From: Methanothrix sp.
GTDB lineage: Archaea > Halobacteriota > Methanosarcinia > Methanotrichales > Methanotrichaceae
Reading direction: 5' to 3'
Assembly: GCA_017994055.1 (NCBI GenBank)
Contig: JAGOLL010000005.1
Coordinates: forward strand, 1 to 58,273
DNA: 58,273 bases
The notes under the pieces are model-generated. The model searched no databases. It was not told the DNA's origin and was given only the letters and a program-made list of their open reading frames with translations. The position numbers and the translations under genes are program-made. Of the stretch, positions 11,517-20,378 are shown in pieces; the first letter of the stretch is position 1, and every line of letters starts with the position of its first letter.

Positions 11517-11813
11517 ATGGGCGAGATGAAATGCTATATAGTCAGCTATGACATCATGGATCCCAGGCGACTGCACACCGTCCATAAAACCATGAAAGGC
11601 TTTGGAGAGCCAATCCATTATTCCGTGTTCAGATGCAACCTGACGGATAAAGGCAAGGTTGAGCTTATGGTAGCATTGACCGAGATCATAAAACATGATG
11701 AAGACAGAATAATGATCGTTGATCTCGGTCCGCTTGACGGCAGGATTGAAGATCGAATTGAATTTATGGGCCTGCACCCTAAAGATATAGAGCGCAAATC
11801 AATCATCATTTGA
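11517..11813 (+). CDS. cas2: Cas2, structural subunit of the integration complex
   Basis: This 98-residue protein has the Cas2 ferredoxin-like fold signature: CYIVSYDIMDPRRLHTVHK with the conserved aspartate at residue 12, then FRCNLTD and VDLGPLDG. Cas2 dimers bridge two Cas1 dimers and measure the spacer during integration. The start at ATG 11517 follows GAGGTGA (11504-11510) by six bases. It is the last cas gene of the locus; the rest of the intergenic region to 12009 holds a strong hairpin. Length and motifs are normal, so it should be functional. Confidence 0.96.
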   Translation: MGEMKCYIVSYDIMDPRRLHTVHKTMKGFGEPIHYSVFRCNLTDKGKVELMVALTEIIKHDEDRIMIVDLGPLDGRIEDRIEFMGLHPKDIERKSIII

Positions 11814-11971
11814 TCCTTGATTATCCCAAGACCATCTAAAGTCATCTGGCCCCAATTTATAGAAGCCCCCTTTGAGAGAGCCAGGTCTGCAGGATCTGGA
11901 TTTCTTGTTGATTAGAAGAGCCGGAAATAACTCCGCCAAAATAAACCTGCCGGCCTGAAAAAGGGATCAGA

Positions 11972-11989
11972 GGCCGGATATCTCCGGCC
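11972..11989. terminator. hairpin between convergent cas2 and cdc48
   Basis: GGCCGGA (11972-11978) and TCCGGCC (11983-11989) make a perfect seven-pair stem with a TATC loop. It lies between the ends of two convergent genes and is followed on the plus strand by TTGTTTTAATT. It could act as a two-way terminator or mRNA-stabilising structure. Confidence 0.45.
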
Positions 11990-12009
11990 CGCAGATACAA
12001 TTGTTTTAA

Positions 12010-14181
12010 TTAAGCCGCTTTAGCCTGAGCAAATCTCTTGTGGATCTCCTCCTCCGAGGCGGTGGGCTTGACCTTTTTCAGCGCCTCCTCGAAGTGCTTG
12101 GCCTCCAGCCTGTACTCGCAGACCTGGGCCTCTTCCTTGGCTTTCCCACCCAGTACGCACTCCCGAATGGCCAGCATCACTGCCTCGCTTACCAGAGCGG
12201 CCAGATCCGCGCCTGAGAATTTTTCCGTCCGCTGGGCCAGATCCTCGATCTTGACATCATCCGCCAGGGGCTTCTTGGCGGTGTGGATCTTGAGTATATC
12301 CTGCCGAGCCAGCTCATCAGGCAGCCCGATCTCAATCAGCCTATCGAATCTTCCCGGCCTCAGTAAGGCGGGATCGATGATGTCCGGCCGGTTTGTGGCG
12401 GCTATGACTATGACGCTGTTCAGGGACTCCAGGCCATCCAGCTCCGTCAGGATCTGGGATATGACCCGCTCGGTTACATGGGAGTCCGAGGTTGAGCCGC
12501 CCCGGGCCGGTACTATGGAGTCGATCTCATCCAGGAATATCACCGACGGCGCTGCCTGGCGGGCTTTTCTGAATGTCTCCCGCACCGCCTTCTCCGACTC
12601 GCCCACCCACTTGCTCAGGAACTCCGGGCCTTTGATGGAGATGAAGTTGGCCTGGCTCTCCGTGGCCACGGCCTTGGCCAGCATGGTCTTGCCCGTGCCC
12701 GGCGGGCCGTAGAGCAGTATCCCCTTGGGCGCTTTGGCATCCATATGGGTGAAGAGCTTGGCGTAGGTCAGGGGCCACTCCACACTCTCGACCAGCTGCT
12801 GCTTGACATCGGCAAGGCCTCCGATATCATCCCACTTCACATTTGGCGACTCCACCATAACCTCCCTCATGGCGGAGGGCTCCATCTCCCGCAGGGCATC
12901 CAGGAAGTCGTCATTGTTGACCTCGATCTTGTTCAGGATCTCCGCGGGAATAGCCTCCACCTCCAGGTCCAGCTCGGGGAGGATGCGGCGCAGAGCCCTC
13001 ATGCCCGCCTCGCGGGCGAGAGCGGCGAGGTCTGCTCCCACGAAGCCGTGGGTGACATCGGCCAGCTTCTCCTGGTCTACATCCTTGGATAGGGGCATGC
13101 CCCGGGTGTGGATCTGCAGGACCTCCAGGCGGGACTGGCGGTTGGGCACTCCGATCTCAATCTCCCGGTCGAACCTCCCTGGCCGGCGCAGCGCCGGATC
13201 CAGGGAGTCGGGCCGGTTGGTGGCGCCTATCACCACCACCTTGCCCCGCGATTCCATGCCGTCCATTAGGGCCAGCATCTGGGCGACCACCCGACGCTCC
13301 ACCTCGCCGGTCACCTCTTCTCTCTTGGGAGCGATGGAGTCTATCTCGTCTATGAGGATGATGGAGGGGGCCTGCTCTTCAGCGGTCTTGAATAGGCTCC
13401 GCAGCTTCTCCTCAGACTCGCCGTAGTACTTGGACATGATCTCCGGGCCGGAGAGGGTCTCGAAGTGGGCATTTGTCTCCGAGGCCAGAGCCTTGGCCAG
13501 GAGAGTCTTGCCCGTGCCCGGTGGGCCGTAGAGCAGAACTCCCTTGGGTGCCTCCACACCCAGCCTCTCGAAGAGCTCGGGGTGCTTCATGGGCAACTCA
13601 ATCATCTCCCGAACCTTCTTGATCTCTGCCGAAAGGCCTCCGATGTCCTCGTAGGTTACCCTTGGGCCCGCCTTCTCCTCCTTGGCCGGCTTGTCCGAGA
13701 CCTCTATTCTGGTCTTGTCACCAATCACTGCCGCCTCACGAGAAGGCGAGACCCTGGTGGCCATAAGCTCTATCTTTCTGCCCATGACCGAGATCTCAAT
13801 GATGTCTCCCTTGGTTATGACCCGGCCTTCCATGTACCTCTGGAGATATGCCTCCGCCCCGGTTATGCGCAGGGGCACAGTGGGGGCAAAGACCACTGAC
13901 TCTGCCGGCGCAGCCTGGATCAGCTTGACCGGCACCTTATCGTCTATGCTCACACCGGCGTTGCGGCGGGTGTTGCCGTCCAGGCGGACCACACCGGTTT
14001 TGGTGTCTTCGGGATAGCCGGGCCAGAGCAATGCTGCTGTCTTCTTCTTGCCCTCTATGCTGACCACATCTCCCGCCTGCCAGCCCATCTCGCTGAAAAC
14101 GGCAGGATCTATGCGGGCTATGCCCCGTCCCACATCTGTGGGGCGGGCTTCAATGACTTTAAGCGTGATATCTGCTGACAT
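12010..14181 (-). CDS. cdc48: Cdc48/VCP-type double AAA+ ATPase
   Basis: This 723-residue archaeal Cdc48 (VCP/p97) unfolds proteins for degradation or remodelling, working as a cytoplasmic hexamer. It has an N-terminal substrate domain ([31 protein letters not shown]), then two AAA modules. D1 carries Walker [13 protein letters not shown] near residue 217 and Walker [11 protein letters not shown]2 carries [12 protein letters not shown] near 490 and VIFLDEIDS. Arginine fingers are present ([30 protein letters not shown]). Length and domain order are normal. The ATG is preceded by GGAGGAG. The C-terminus ends QAKAA, without an obvious HbYX proteasome-docking motif. A palindromic operator-like site lies at the predicted transcription start about 170 bases upstream, which suggests regulated, possibly stress-dependent, expression. 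Confidence 0.95.
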   Translation of the reverse strand: MSADITLKVIEARPTDVGRGIARIDPAVFSEMGWQAGDVVSIEGKKKTAALLWPGYPEDTKTGVVRLDGNTRRNAGVSIDDKVPVKLIQAAPAESVVFAPTVPLRITGAEAYLQRYMEGRVITKGDIIEISVMGRKIELMATRVSPSREAAVIGDKTRIEVSDKPAKEEKAGPRVTYEDIGGLSAEIKKVREMIELPMKHPELFERLGVEAPKGVLLYGPPGTGKTLLAKALASETNAHFETLSGPEIMSKYYGESEEKLRSLFKTAEEQAPSIILIDEIDSIAPKREEVTGEVERRVVAQMLALMDGMESRGKVVVIGATNRPDSLDPALRRPGRFDREIEIGVPNRQSRLEVLQIHTRGMPLSKDVDQEKLADVTHGFVGADLAALAREAGMRALRRILPELDLEVEAIPAEILNKIEVNNDDFLDALREMEPSAMREVMVESPNVKWDDIGGLADVKQQLVESVEWPLTYAKLFTHMDAKAPKGILLYGPPGTGKTMLAKAVATESQANFISIKGPEFLSKWVGESEKAVRETFRKARQAAPSVIFLDEIDSIVPARGGSTSDSHVTERVISQILTELDGLESLNSVIVIAATNRPDIIDPALLRPGRFDRLIEIGLPDELARQDILKIHTAKKPLADDVKIEDLAQRTEKFSGADLAALVSEAVMLAIRECVLGGKAKEEAQVCEYRLEAKHFEEALKKVKPTASEEEIHKRFAQAKAA

Positions 14182-14343
14182 TAACTCCTCCAGTTTCCAA
14201 ATTACAGATCAAGGCTAATCTATCTCTTCTCTGCATCTTCACAATGCATCTCTTGCTGGCGTCACTATAGCACATCAGGCTCAGATGCACCTGACTCGCA
14301 GACATCTGATCCAGGCTCTTTTCGCCTTCTGTGAACTTAATAA

Positions 14344-14379
14344 TACTAACCTTTCGTTAGTAAACTATCTTATTTAAAA
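14344..14379 (-). promoter_or_regulatory. cdc48 promoter with palindromic operator
   Basis: On the minus strand a TATA-like TTTTAAATA (14379-14371) lies about 25 bases before a perfect palindrome, TACTAAC-5 bases-GTTAGTA (14344-14362). The expected transcription start falls inside the palindrome, the usual place for an archaeal repressor to block RNA polymerase. The 5 prime leader of cdc48 would then be about 170 bases. The regulator is unknown. Confidence 0.5.
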
Positions 14380-14509
14380 CTTCCCCATGAAATCCGGGTC
14401 ATGAGATCCATGCCACCAGACCCATGCTATGAAAATTAATGATAATAAAATAGCTGCAGATGGATTCAGGCCTGCCAATCATGCCTGCGCCTGTCCATCA
14501 ATCTTCTCA

Positions 14510-15064
14510 TCATTCCTTCCAGCGCCGGTAGAGGTCATTTTCCACTTCCAGAAGATCCAGGACTCGCCCCACCAGCACGTCCACCAGATCATTCAGGCTC
14601 TCTGGCCGGGAGTAGAAGGCGGGACAGGCAGGAAGGATGATTGCACCCGCCTCCGCAGCATCAGCCATATTGCGAATCTGGACCAGACTTAAAGGCGTCT
14701 CCCTGGGGACCATTATCAGTCTCCTCTTCTCTTTGAGGCAGACATCTGCAGCTCGGGTGATGAGGGTATCTGATGAGCCACAGGCAACAGCAGAGAGGGT
14801 TCCCATGCTGCAGGGAATTATGACCATGGCATCAAAGATATGCGATCCGCTGGCTATGGGAGCGGCAAAGTCTCGCTGCTGGTGGACGTAACCGGCCAGG
14901 GCCTCTACCTCCTTTAATTTATAATCGGTCTCCACTTCAATGATCTTAGCTGCCGAATCGGTTATAACCACATGGGTGATGCAACTCTTCTCCTGCAAAA
15001 CCTGCAAGAGACGGATGGCATACTGGACTCCCGATGCCCCGCTTATGCCTACTACGATCTCCAA
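14510..15064 (-). CDS. ubiX: UbiX-family flavin prenyltransferase
   Basis: This 184-residue enzyme makes prenylated FMN from FMN and dimethylallyl (pyro)phosphate, the cofactor of UbiD-type decarboxylases. The signature N-terminus VGISGASGVQYAIRLLQVL binds the flavin phosphate. Further family segments are APIASGSHIFDAMVIIPCSM, AVACGSSDTLITRAADVCLKE and RLIMVPRETPLSL, and near the C-terminus ILPACPAFYSRPESLNDLVD. The start is TTG at 15064, supported by GAGGGGA seven bases upstream and by the match to the family N-terminus. No ubiD gene lies in the window. It is transcribed in the same direction as cdc48 but separated from it by 330 bases with their own promoter signals. Confidence 0.92.
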   Translation of the reverse strand: MEIVVGISGASGVQYAIRLLQVLQEKSCITHVVITDSAAKIIEVETDYKLKEVEALAGYVHQQRDFAAPIASGSHIFDAMVIIPCSMGTLSAVACGSSDTLITRAADVCLKEKRRLIMVPRETPLSLVQIRNMADAAEAGAIILPACPAFYSRPESLNDLVDVLVGRVLDLLEVENDLYRRWKE

Positions 15065-15255
15065 AATATATCCCCTCTTTCGATTCGATCTGATTTTATA
15101 TCAATCCTCTCTCCTGCATAAATGCTATTCATCTTTTGTATTTTCATATCAGCTCTGATGCCCTGCAATGATGATTGAACCGGGATGGTTCGTCGGCCAA
15201 TATATATAATAATATGATAATATAATAAATAAGCGCTCCTGAATTGCTTTCAAGG

Positions 15256-15534
15256 TCATTTTCCCAGCCCACGCCGCATTTTCAGTATATCCTTGAGCCT
15301 TTCTCTCCGGAAAATATTTTTAGATTTAGTGATCAATTCCTTTCCCAGAATCAGGGAGGCGATCCAAAAAGAGGCTTCTCCGAGGATAACCAGAACTGAG
15401 AACAGTATTGCCTTCCTCCCGGCGGAAAAGGGAGCAAAAGGCACCAGCAAAAGGATGCCATAAAAGGCAAATGAGAGAACGATAAGAAGCACTCCTATCC
15501 TTTTCTTAAGAGCTTCTTGATTTGTTCTTTCCAT
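15256..15534 (-). CDS. small two-helix membrane protein, unknown
   Basis: The 92-residue protein begins with a basic segment (MERTNQEALKKRIG). It then has two hydrophobic helices, about residues 13-35 (VLLIVLSFAFYGILLLVPFA) and 42-64 (AILFSVLVILGEASFWIASL), and ends with a basic tail (RRERLKDILKMRRGLGK). This predicts a small inner-membrane hairpin with both ends in the cytoplasm. It starts 18 bases after the stop of deoxyhypusine synthase, so the two are probably co-transcribed. I do not recognise a family and assign no function; the helix pair resembles many small archaeal transporter-associated proteins only in a general way. Confidence 0.6.
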   Translation of the reverse strand: MERTNQEALKKRIGVLLIVLSFAFYGILLLVPFAPFSAGRKAILFSVLVILGEASFWIASLILGKELITKSKNIFRRERLKDILKMRRGLGK

Positions 15535-15552
15535 TTGCGTCTCAAGGATCTC

Positions 15553-16473
15553 TCATTTATTAGTCTCTGTCAGACCCTGTAGCGTCCCGGCCACCAACAG
15601 TGGCAGGGTGATGGTAGCATCGCCATAGACGGTTACGAACCTGGCCGCCTCTGAGATCTTGCCCCAGGAGACGGCCTCGGAGAGCGTAGCTCCGGAGAGG
15701 CCACCGTTTTCCGGAGTATCCGTGGTGAGCTGTATCGCGAGATCAAAGCTTTTAGGCGAAAGCAGCATGGATTGGAGGGCGAAGTTTTTGGGAGTGCCGC
15801 CTCCCACAATCAGTATTCCTGCTCTCTGGCAGGCATAGCAGATGTCTATCATCTCCTTGATATCGGCAAAGGCATCCACAATAAGCTTCTTGGTCTGGCT
15901 GTGCATCCAGGCCTGCAGCCCGATCATGGAGTCAGGCAGAGCAGGGCAGAAGACTGGCACATTCATATCATAGGCTGACCTCAGTATGGACCTCTTATCC
16001 TCGATTTGACTCCCCAAGACGGCCATAAGCTCTCGGCCGGATAGCACCTTATCCGTTTGGGGAAGGATCCTCTGCATCAATTCCTCAAAGGTGGCGAAGT
16101 CCTCATCCCGGAGAAAGACATCATAGATGCGGCTCTTGCCCTCCTCCCGGAGAGCAGCATCATCCGACTCGGCTGATCCCAGACAGTGGCAGCCAAAGGA
16201 CTCGATGATATCATGGACCAGATTGGCACCGGTGACAACAAGCACATTCACATGTCTTCTTCTTATCAGACCGGATATGACCTCCCTCATTCCCGCCGGA
16301 ACCATCGCGCCGGATACGGTCAGGAACTTGGTGCAATCTCTGGAAAGCATCTCTTCGTAGATGACCATGGCCTCAGAGAGCCTTCTGGCTCCAAAGCCGC
16401 AGTGGCTCATCTCTTTTACCAGGGCATTGACGCCCATCCCCGGCTCAATCTGCATCTGATGCACTATCTCCAT
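15553..16473 (-). CDS. dys: deoxyhypusine synthase family enzyme
   Basis: Deoxyhypusine synthase transfers an aminobutyl group from spermidine to a lysine of initiation factor aIF5A. The 306-residue protein has the NAD-binding region (FLTVSGAMVPAGMREVISGL, VVTGANLVHDIIESFGCH), the segment CPALPDSMIG, and the C-terminal catalytic region ILIVGGGTPKNF and LSEAVSWGKIS. The lysine in SWGKI is the residue that forms the covalent intermediate in the eukaryotic enzyme. Length is typical of archaeal members. Some archaeal paralogues have other roles, so substrate assignment is by family. The start at ATG 16473 follows AGGTGAT. It is divergent from the fpo operon, with which it shares the intergenic promoter region. 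Confidence 0.9.
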   Translation of the reverse strand: MEIVHQMQIEPGMGVNALVKEMSHCGFGARRLSEAMVIYEEMLSRDCTKFLTVSGAMVPAGMREVISGLIRRRHVNVLVVTGANLVHDIIESFGCHCLGSAESDDAALREEGKSRIYDVFLRDEDFATFEELMQRILPQTDKVLSGRELMAVLGSQIEDKRSILRSAYDMNVPVFCPALPDSMIGLQAWMHSQTKKLIVDAFADIKEMIDICYACQRAGILIVGGGTPKNFALQSMLLSPKSFDLAIQLTTDTPENGGLSGATLSEAVSWGKISEAARFVTVYGDATITLPLLVAGTLQGLTETNK

Positions 16474-16563
16474 TTAATCACCTTGATCATGATAATATTT
16501 CCTCGGATCCCCCTGGAAAATTGCGATTGTACTTATGCAATGCGAAATTTTTTCTCATAAACC

Positions 16564-16600
16564 TTTTATACCAAGCCTTATGTTTAGCTTTTACGGAGGA
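16564..16600 (+). promoter_or_regulatory. fpo operon promoter region and ribosome binding site
   Basis: A TATA-like TTTTATA at 16564-16570 lies 36 bases before the fpoA ATG, and GGAGGA at 16595-16600 is well placed for ribosome binding. If used, it would give a very short leader. Read on the minus strand the same bases give GGTATAAAAGG, a good TATA box for the divergent deoxyhypusine synthase gene, so which gene it serves is ambiguous. Confidence 0.45.
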
Positions 16601-16606
16601 TAAACA

Positions 16607-17011
16607 ATGGCCGGCGAACCGATGGCAGTGGTTAATTATATACCACTTATTATATTTTTGATAATGGGAGCAATAGTGCCCATTGCAGCTTTGGCAGCTA
16701 TCAAGGTGATAGCCCCTAACCGACCAAAGCGCCAAAAGCTATCGATATACGAAGGTGGCCTGAAGCCAATCCGCGACGCTAAGATCCAGTATAGCGTTCA
16801 ATATTACCTATTCGCTATCGTTTTTGTGATATTCGATGTTGAGGTTTTATTTTTATATCCCTGGATCTATGTCTATGCGAATGAGGCCATGCAAAAGTTC
16901 ATGGTCTTCGGGCTGATGAACTACGCCGTCTTCGAGATGCTCCTATTCATCCTGGTACTGCTGGTAGGACTTATTTATGCTATCAAGAAGGAGGCTTTGC
17001 GTTGGGTATAA
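16607..17011 (+). CDS. fpoA: Fpo complex membrane subunit A (NuoA-like)
   Basis: This 134-residue protein is the small membrane subunit A of the F420H2 dehydrogenase (a complex I relative) that passes electrons to methanophenazine and pumps protons. Three transmembrane helices are visible (about residues 10-33, 65-88 and 98-125). The conserved loop reads QKLSIYEGGLKPI followed by QYSVQYYLFAIVFVIFDVEV, including the acidic residues of the FDVE motif. ATG 16607 follows GGAGGA by six bases. It is the first gene of an eleven-gene operon, and its end overlaps the next start by ten bases. The motif YECG of many NuoA proteins is YEGG here. Confidence 0.93.
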   Translation: MAGEPMAVVNYIPLIIFLIMGAIVPIAALAAIKVIAPNRPKRQKLSIYEGGLKPIRDAKIQYSVQYYLFAIVFVIFDVEVLFLYPWIYVYANEAMQKFMVFGLMNYAVFEMLLFILVLLVGLIYAIKKEALRWV

Positions 17012-17574
17012 GCGATGTCATACCCGTACCCGTAGCAATCGATGAAGAGATTGAGAAGTGGACGATCTTCGGCCAGCCAGTGGCCGAGGTCTGGTTCACC
17101 ACTACGGAGAAGATCCATCAGATCATCCAGATGGGACCGATCAAGAATATCTTCAACTGGGGACGAAAGAACTCGGTGTACTTCTTGATGCAGCCCATGG
17201 GCTGCTGCGGTGTGGAGATGTTCGTCTTCGGCGCTGCGCCCTATGACAGCGACCGATTCGGCTGCATCCCCAGGAACACGCCGAGACAGACGGATGTGAT
17301 GATCATCTCCGGCTACTTGACCCGCAAGTACCTGCCGGTGTTCAAGAACCTCTGGGAGCAGATGCCCGAGCCCAAATGGTGCATAGCCATAGGCGAGTGC
17401 GCCATATCCGGCGGACCCTTCTATGATTCCTATAATATCGTCCAGAATACGGGCGACTATTTCCCCATCGATGTCTTTATACCGGGCTGTCCGCCCCGGC
17501 CGGAGCAGTTCCTGGAGGGCCTGATAAATCTTCAGGAAAAGATCAAGCAGCGCAAGGACAGGCGGGACTACTGA
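17002..17574 (+). CDS. fpoB: Fpo complex subunit B (NuoB-like, terminal Fe-S cluster)
   Basis: The 190-residue peripheral subunit carries the 4Fe-4S cluster (N2 equivalent) that hands electrons to the quinone-like acceptor. Cluster ligands are seen in MQPMGCCGVEMF, GECAISGGPFYDSYN and VFIPGCPPRPEQFLEGL. The start is TTG 17002, within the end of fpoA; AAGGAGG at 16988-16994 is seven bases upstream and makes this start convincing. It interacts with the FpoD part of the next gene product. Length and motifs are complete, so the subunit should be functional. Confidence 0.95.
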   Translation: MGISDVIPVPVAIDEEIEKWTIFGQPVAEVWFTTTEKIHQIIQMGPIKNIFNWGRKNSVYFLMQPMGCCGVEMFVFGAAPYDSDRFGCIPRNTPRQTDVMIISGYLTRKYLPVFKNLWEQMPEPKWCIAIGECAISGGPFYDSYNIVQNTGDYFPIDVFIPGCPPRPEQFLEGLINLQEKIKQRKDRRDY

Positions 17575-17588
17575 GGGGGGATCTTTTC

Positions 17589-19301
17589 TTGACGACAGCA
17601 AGCGAGGTCCTGAGCTCCATACAGTCCGCATTTCCAGGAGCCGTATTGGACTCCAAAGTGGAATCGGACCGCAGGCTCTGGGCCACTATCGACTCCAAGA
17701 AGATCTTGGATGTCTGCAAGCACCTCACGGCTAAGCTCGACTTCGATCATTACTCCGGCAGTGCCGGCGTGGACTGGATAGCCCGAAATGAGATGGAGGT
17801 CGTGGAGATCATGGCCAGTCACGGTGGGCATCAGGTTGTGGCTATGCTCAAGGTTAAAACCCCCCGGGACAGTCCATCCGTTCCATCCCTGGTCCCCCTT
17901 TACTGGAATGCCAACTGGTATGAGCGTGAGATCTGGGAGATGCTGGGCATAAACTTCGAGGGCCATCCGGAGCTTTATCCATTGCTTCTATCCGATCCCC
18001 TGGTGGGGTCCTGGCCCTGGAGAAAGGACTTCAAGGGCTACCCGGACTACACCACCGGAGAGCGGGCGGTGGCCATCACCACTCCCGAGGGATATACTGA
18101 GTACTACTTCCCACCTACGCCGGCTGAGGTAGAGGCGGGGACAGTTCCCAAGGAGAGGCCCAAGTATCCCACATTTCTGGAAAGAGAGGAGAGGGAGATT
18201 AAGTCCGACTCGGAGATGATCATGCATCTGGGCCCCCAGCATGCCATGGTTCCCGGCCCCTTCCTGCTCGATGTCCTGGTGGAAGGAGAGCGGGTAAAGA
18301 AAGCCTTCCTGGATATCGGATATATCCACAAAGGCATCGAAAAGATAATGGAGAACCGGAGCTGGCTGCAGGGCATAACCTACACCGATAGGATGTGCTA
18401 TGTGGCTTCATTGACCAATAATGAGTGCTACTGCGGAGCAGTGGAGAAGATCCTGGGACTGGAGGTCCCGGAGAGGGCCCAGTATATAAGGGTCATCCTG
18501 GAGGAGCTTTCCAGAATCCAGAGCCACCTCATAGGCACAGGCGAGTTTTTAACACTCATTGCAGGCGTCGGCTTTGCCCCCTGGCAGTATATGATCATGG
18601 ACCGGGAGAGGATAATCTCATTGATTGAGAGCGTCACCGGAGCCAGGCTGACTCATACCTTTGTACGCTTCGGAGGGGTTCGAAATGATCTGCCGGAAGG
18701 ATTTGCCGAGGAATGCAAAAAGCATCTTCCCTACATGAAATCCAGGATAGGGGAGTTCATAGATCTATTTGCCCAAGACCCGATTTATCATGCCAGAATG
18801 GAGAATATAGGCTCCATATCCCCTGAAACAGGAAAGAGGCTGGGCTGCTCCGGACCGGTATTGCGGGCGACTGGAGTGGCTTACGACATGCGAAAAGAGG
18901 ATCCCTATCTGGTTTATCCGGAGCTGGACTTCAAGGTCGTAACCGGAACCAGAGGAGATTCGGCAGATAGGATCGATGTCCGGCTCAGGGAGATGCTGGA
19001 AAGCATCCATATCATTGAGCAATGTCTGGAAAAGATTCCATCCGGGCCCATCAAGACCGAGGCCAAGATTCCCAAGAAGATCCCGGCGGGCGAGGCCTAC
19101 TATCGGGTCGAGGATCCCAGAGGGGAGATGGGAATGTATGTGATCAGCGATGGTGGAGACAAGCCCTACCGGGTAAAGGTGAGGGGACCATTCTATGCCA
19201 CATTCCAGACCTTGACTCCGCTGCTGGAGGGAGTCTACATTGCAGATGCGGTGGCAATAGCCGGAAGCATGGACGGCTGCCCATCTGAATCAGACAGGTA
19301 G
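17589..19301 (+). CDS. fpoCD: fused Fpo subunit C and D (NuoCD-like)
   Basis: A single 570-residue frame joins the 30-kDa-type subunit C (about residues 1-165) to the 49-kDa-type subunit D (about 205-570). The C part shows VDWIARNEMEVVEIMASH and WYEREIWEMLGINFEGHPEL, ending LVGSWPWRKDFKGY. The D part begins with MHLGPQHAMVPGPFLLDV and has AFLDIGYIHKGIEKIMENR, NECYCGAVEKILGL and the C-terminal EDPRGEMGMYVISDGGDKPY. No stop or frameshift separates them. In Methanosarcina, as I recall, fpoC and fpoD are separate genes, whereas E. coli has fused nuoCD. The TTG start has a strong GAGGGGGGA upstream. The protein forms the connecting arm between the electron input module and the quinone site. Confidence 0.93.
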   Translation: MTTASEVLSSIQSAFPGAVLDSKVESDRRLWATIDSKKILDVCKHLTAKLDFDHYSGSAGVDWIARNEMEVVEIMASHGGHQVVAMLKVKTPRDSPSVPSLVPLYWNANWYEREIWEMLGINFEGHPELYPLLLSDPLVGSWPWRKDFKGYPDYTTGERAVAITTPEGYTEYYFPPTPAEVEAGTVPKERPKYPTFLEREEREIKSDSEMIMHLGPQHAMVPGPFLLDVLVEGERVKKAFLDIGYIHKGIEKIMENRSWLQGITYTDRMCYVASLTNNECYCGAVEKILGLEVPERAQYIRVILEELSRIQSHLIGTGEFLTLIAGVGFAPWQYMIMDRERIISLIESVTGARLTHTFVRFGGVRNDLPEGFAEECKKHLPYMKSRIGEFIDLFAQDPIYHARMENIGSISPETGKRLGCSGPVLRATGVAYDMRKEDPYLVYPELDFKVVTGTRGDSADRIDVRLREMLESIHIIEQCLEKIPSGPIKTEAKIPKKIPAGEAYYRVEDPRGEMGMYVISDGGDKPYRVKVRGPFYATFQTLTPLLEGVYIADAVAIAGSMDGCPSESDR

Positions 19302-19313
19302 GAGGGAGAGGAT

Positions 19314-20366
19314 TTGGACGGAATAATCGAGATCATCACTCAATTTGCCGCCCAGGAGCCGGGTATATTCGCTTTGATCATAGGCATAATCGGGGCTGCG
19401 GTGCTTTCCGCCGTGGTCAACGTCGGTGCCATGCTGGTGATCTGGGCGGACAGAAAGGTTATGAGCGATTTCTGTAACCGGTTCGGCCCCAATCGTGTGG
19501 GCGGAAGATGGGGCATACTGCAGTTGGGCGCCGATGCCATCAAGCTGTTCACCAAAGAGGATGTCATTCCTGCCGGCGTGGATAAGGGCGTCTATGTCTG
19601 GGCTCCCATCATCGCCTCTGCTGGAACTATGCTCGTTGCTGCGGCCATACCCTTCGGAGCACTGCATATAGGCGGAAAGAATTATCCACTGGTTGTAGCC
19701 AATATGGATATCAGCGCTTTTTATGTGGAAGCGGCTCTTTCCATAATGTCCATTGCCGTATTCATGGCCGGCTACAGCTCCAACAACAAATACTCCATAC
19801 TGGGTGGCTTCAGGGGCGTGGCCAGAATGATCGCCTATGAGGTTCCCATGGGAGTCTGCGTAATATCCGTAGCAGTAATGGCCCACAGCCTCAATCTGGT
19901 GGAGATTGTAGAAAGCCAGACGATCTGGTATGCCTTTGCCCAGCCGCTGGGATTTATCATCTTCATCATTGCTCTTGTAACCGATCTGGGAAGGGTTCCC
20001 TTCGATCAGAGCGAGGCGGAAGAGGAGATCATATGCGGCTACAGCACCGAATACAGCGGAATCAGGTGGGGCCTGCTCTACTTCCAGGAGTACAACAACT
20101 TCCTGCTGGGATCAATACTCATGACCCTCCTGTTCCTGGGAGGCTGGCACGGGCCGATCATACCCATACCCATTCTGGATATGATCTCGCCCATGATCTG
20201 GCTGCTGATGAAGGTCATCATAGTGATCTGGTTCATCATATTGATCCGGGCTTCGCTGTTCCGACTGAGAATCGATCAGGTTACCGACCTGGGCTGGAAG
20301 TGGATGCTGCCCCTGTCCCTCTTGAATCTGGGCTGGGCAGTTCTAATCGGCTCTTACTTTGCATGA
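19314..20366 (+). CDS. fpoH: Fpo complex membrane subunit H (NuoH-like)
   Basis: This 350-residue membrane subunit forms the methanophenazine entry chamber between the peripheral and membrane arms. Family motifs include ADRKVMSDFCNRFGPNRVG (the E/DRK..ROGPN-type loop), GILQLGADAIKLFTKED, YSILGGFRGVARMIAYEVPM and VPFDQSEAEEEIICGYSTEY, which holds the acidic residues of the quinone-side loop. About eight transmembrane helices can be counted. The TTG start is preceded by GGAGGGAGAGG and matches the family N-terminus. The gene is 12 bases after fpoCD and 12 bases before fpoI. Confidence 0.95.
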   Translation: MDGIIEIITQFAAQEPGIFALIIGIIGAAVLSAVVNVGAMLVIWADRKVMSDFCNRFGPNRVGGRWGILQLGADAIKLFTKEDVIPAGVDKGVYVWAPIIASAGTMLVAAAIPFGALHIGGKNYPLVVANMDISAFYVEAALSIMSIAVFMAGYSSNNKYSILGGFRGVARMIAYEVPMGVCVISVAVMAHSLNLVEIVESQTIWYAFAQPLGFIIFIIALVTDLGRVPFDQSEAEEEIICGYSTEYSGIRWGLLYFQEYNNFLLGSILMTLLFLGGWHGPIIPIPILDMISPMIWLLMKVIIVIWFIILIRASLFRLRIDQVTDLGWKWMLPLSLLNLGWAVLIGSYFA

Positions 20367-20378
20367 GGTGGCTATAAG

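Noticed and set aside
12038..14017. Plus-strand frames across the cdc48 gene (serine/alanine-rich)
   Set aside because: Antisense shadows of a GC-rich conserved gene; no independent signals.
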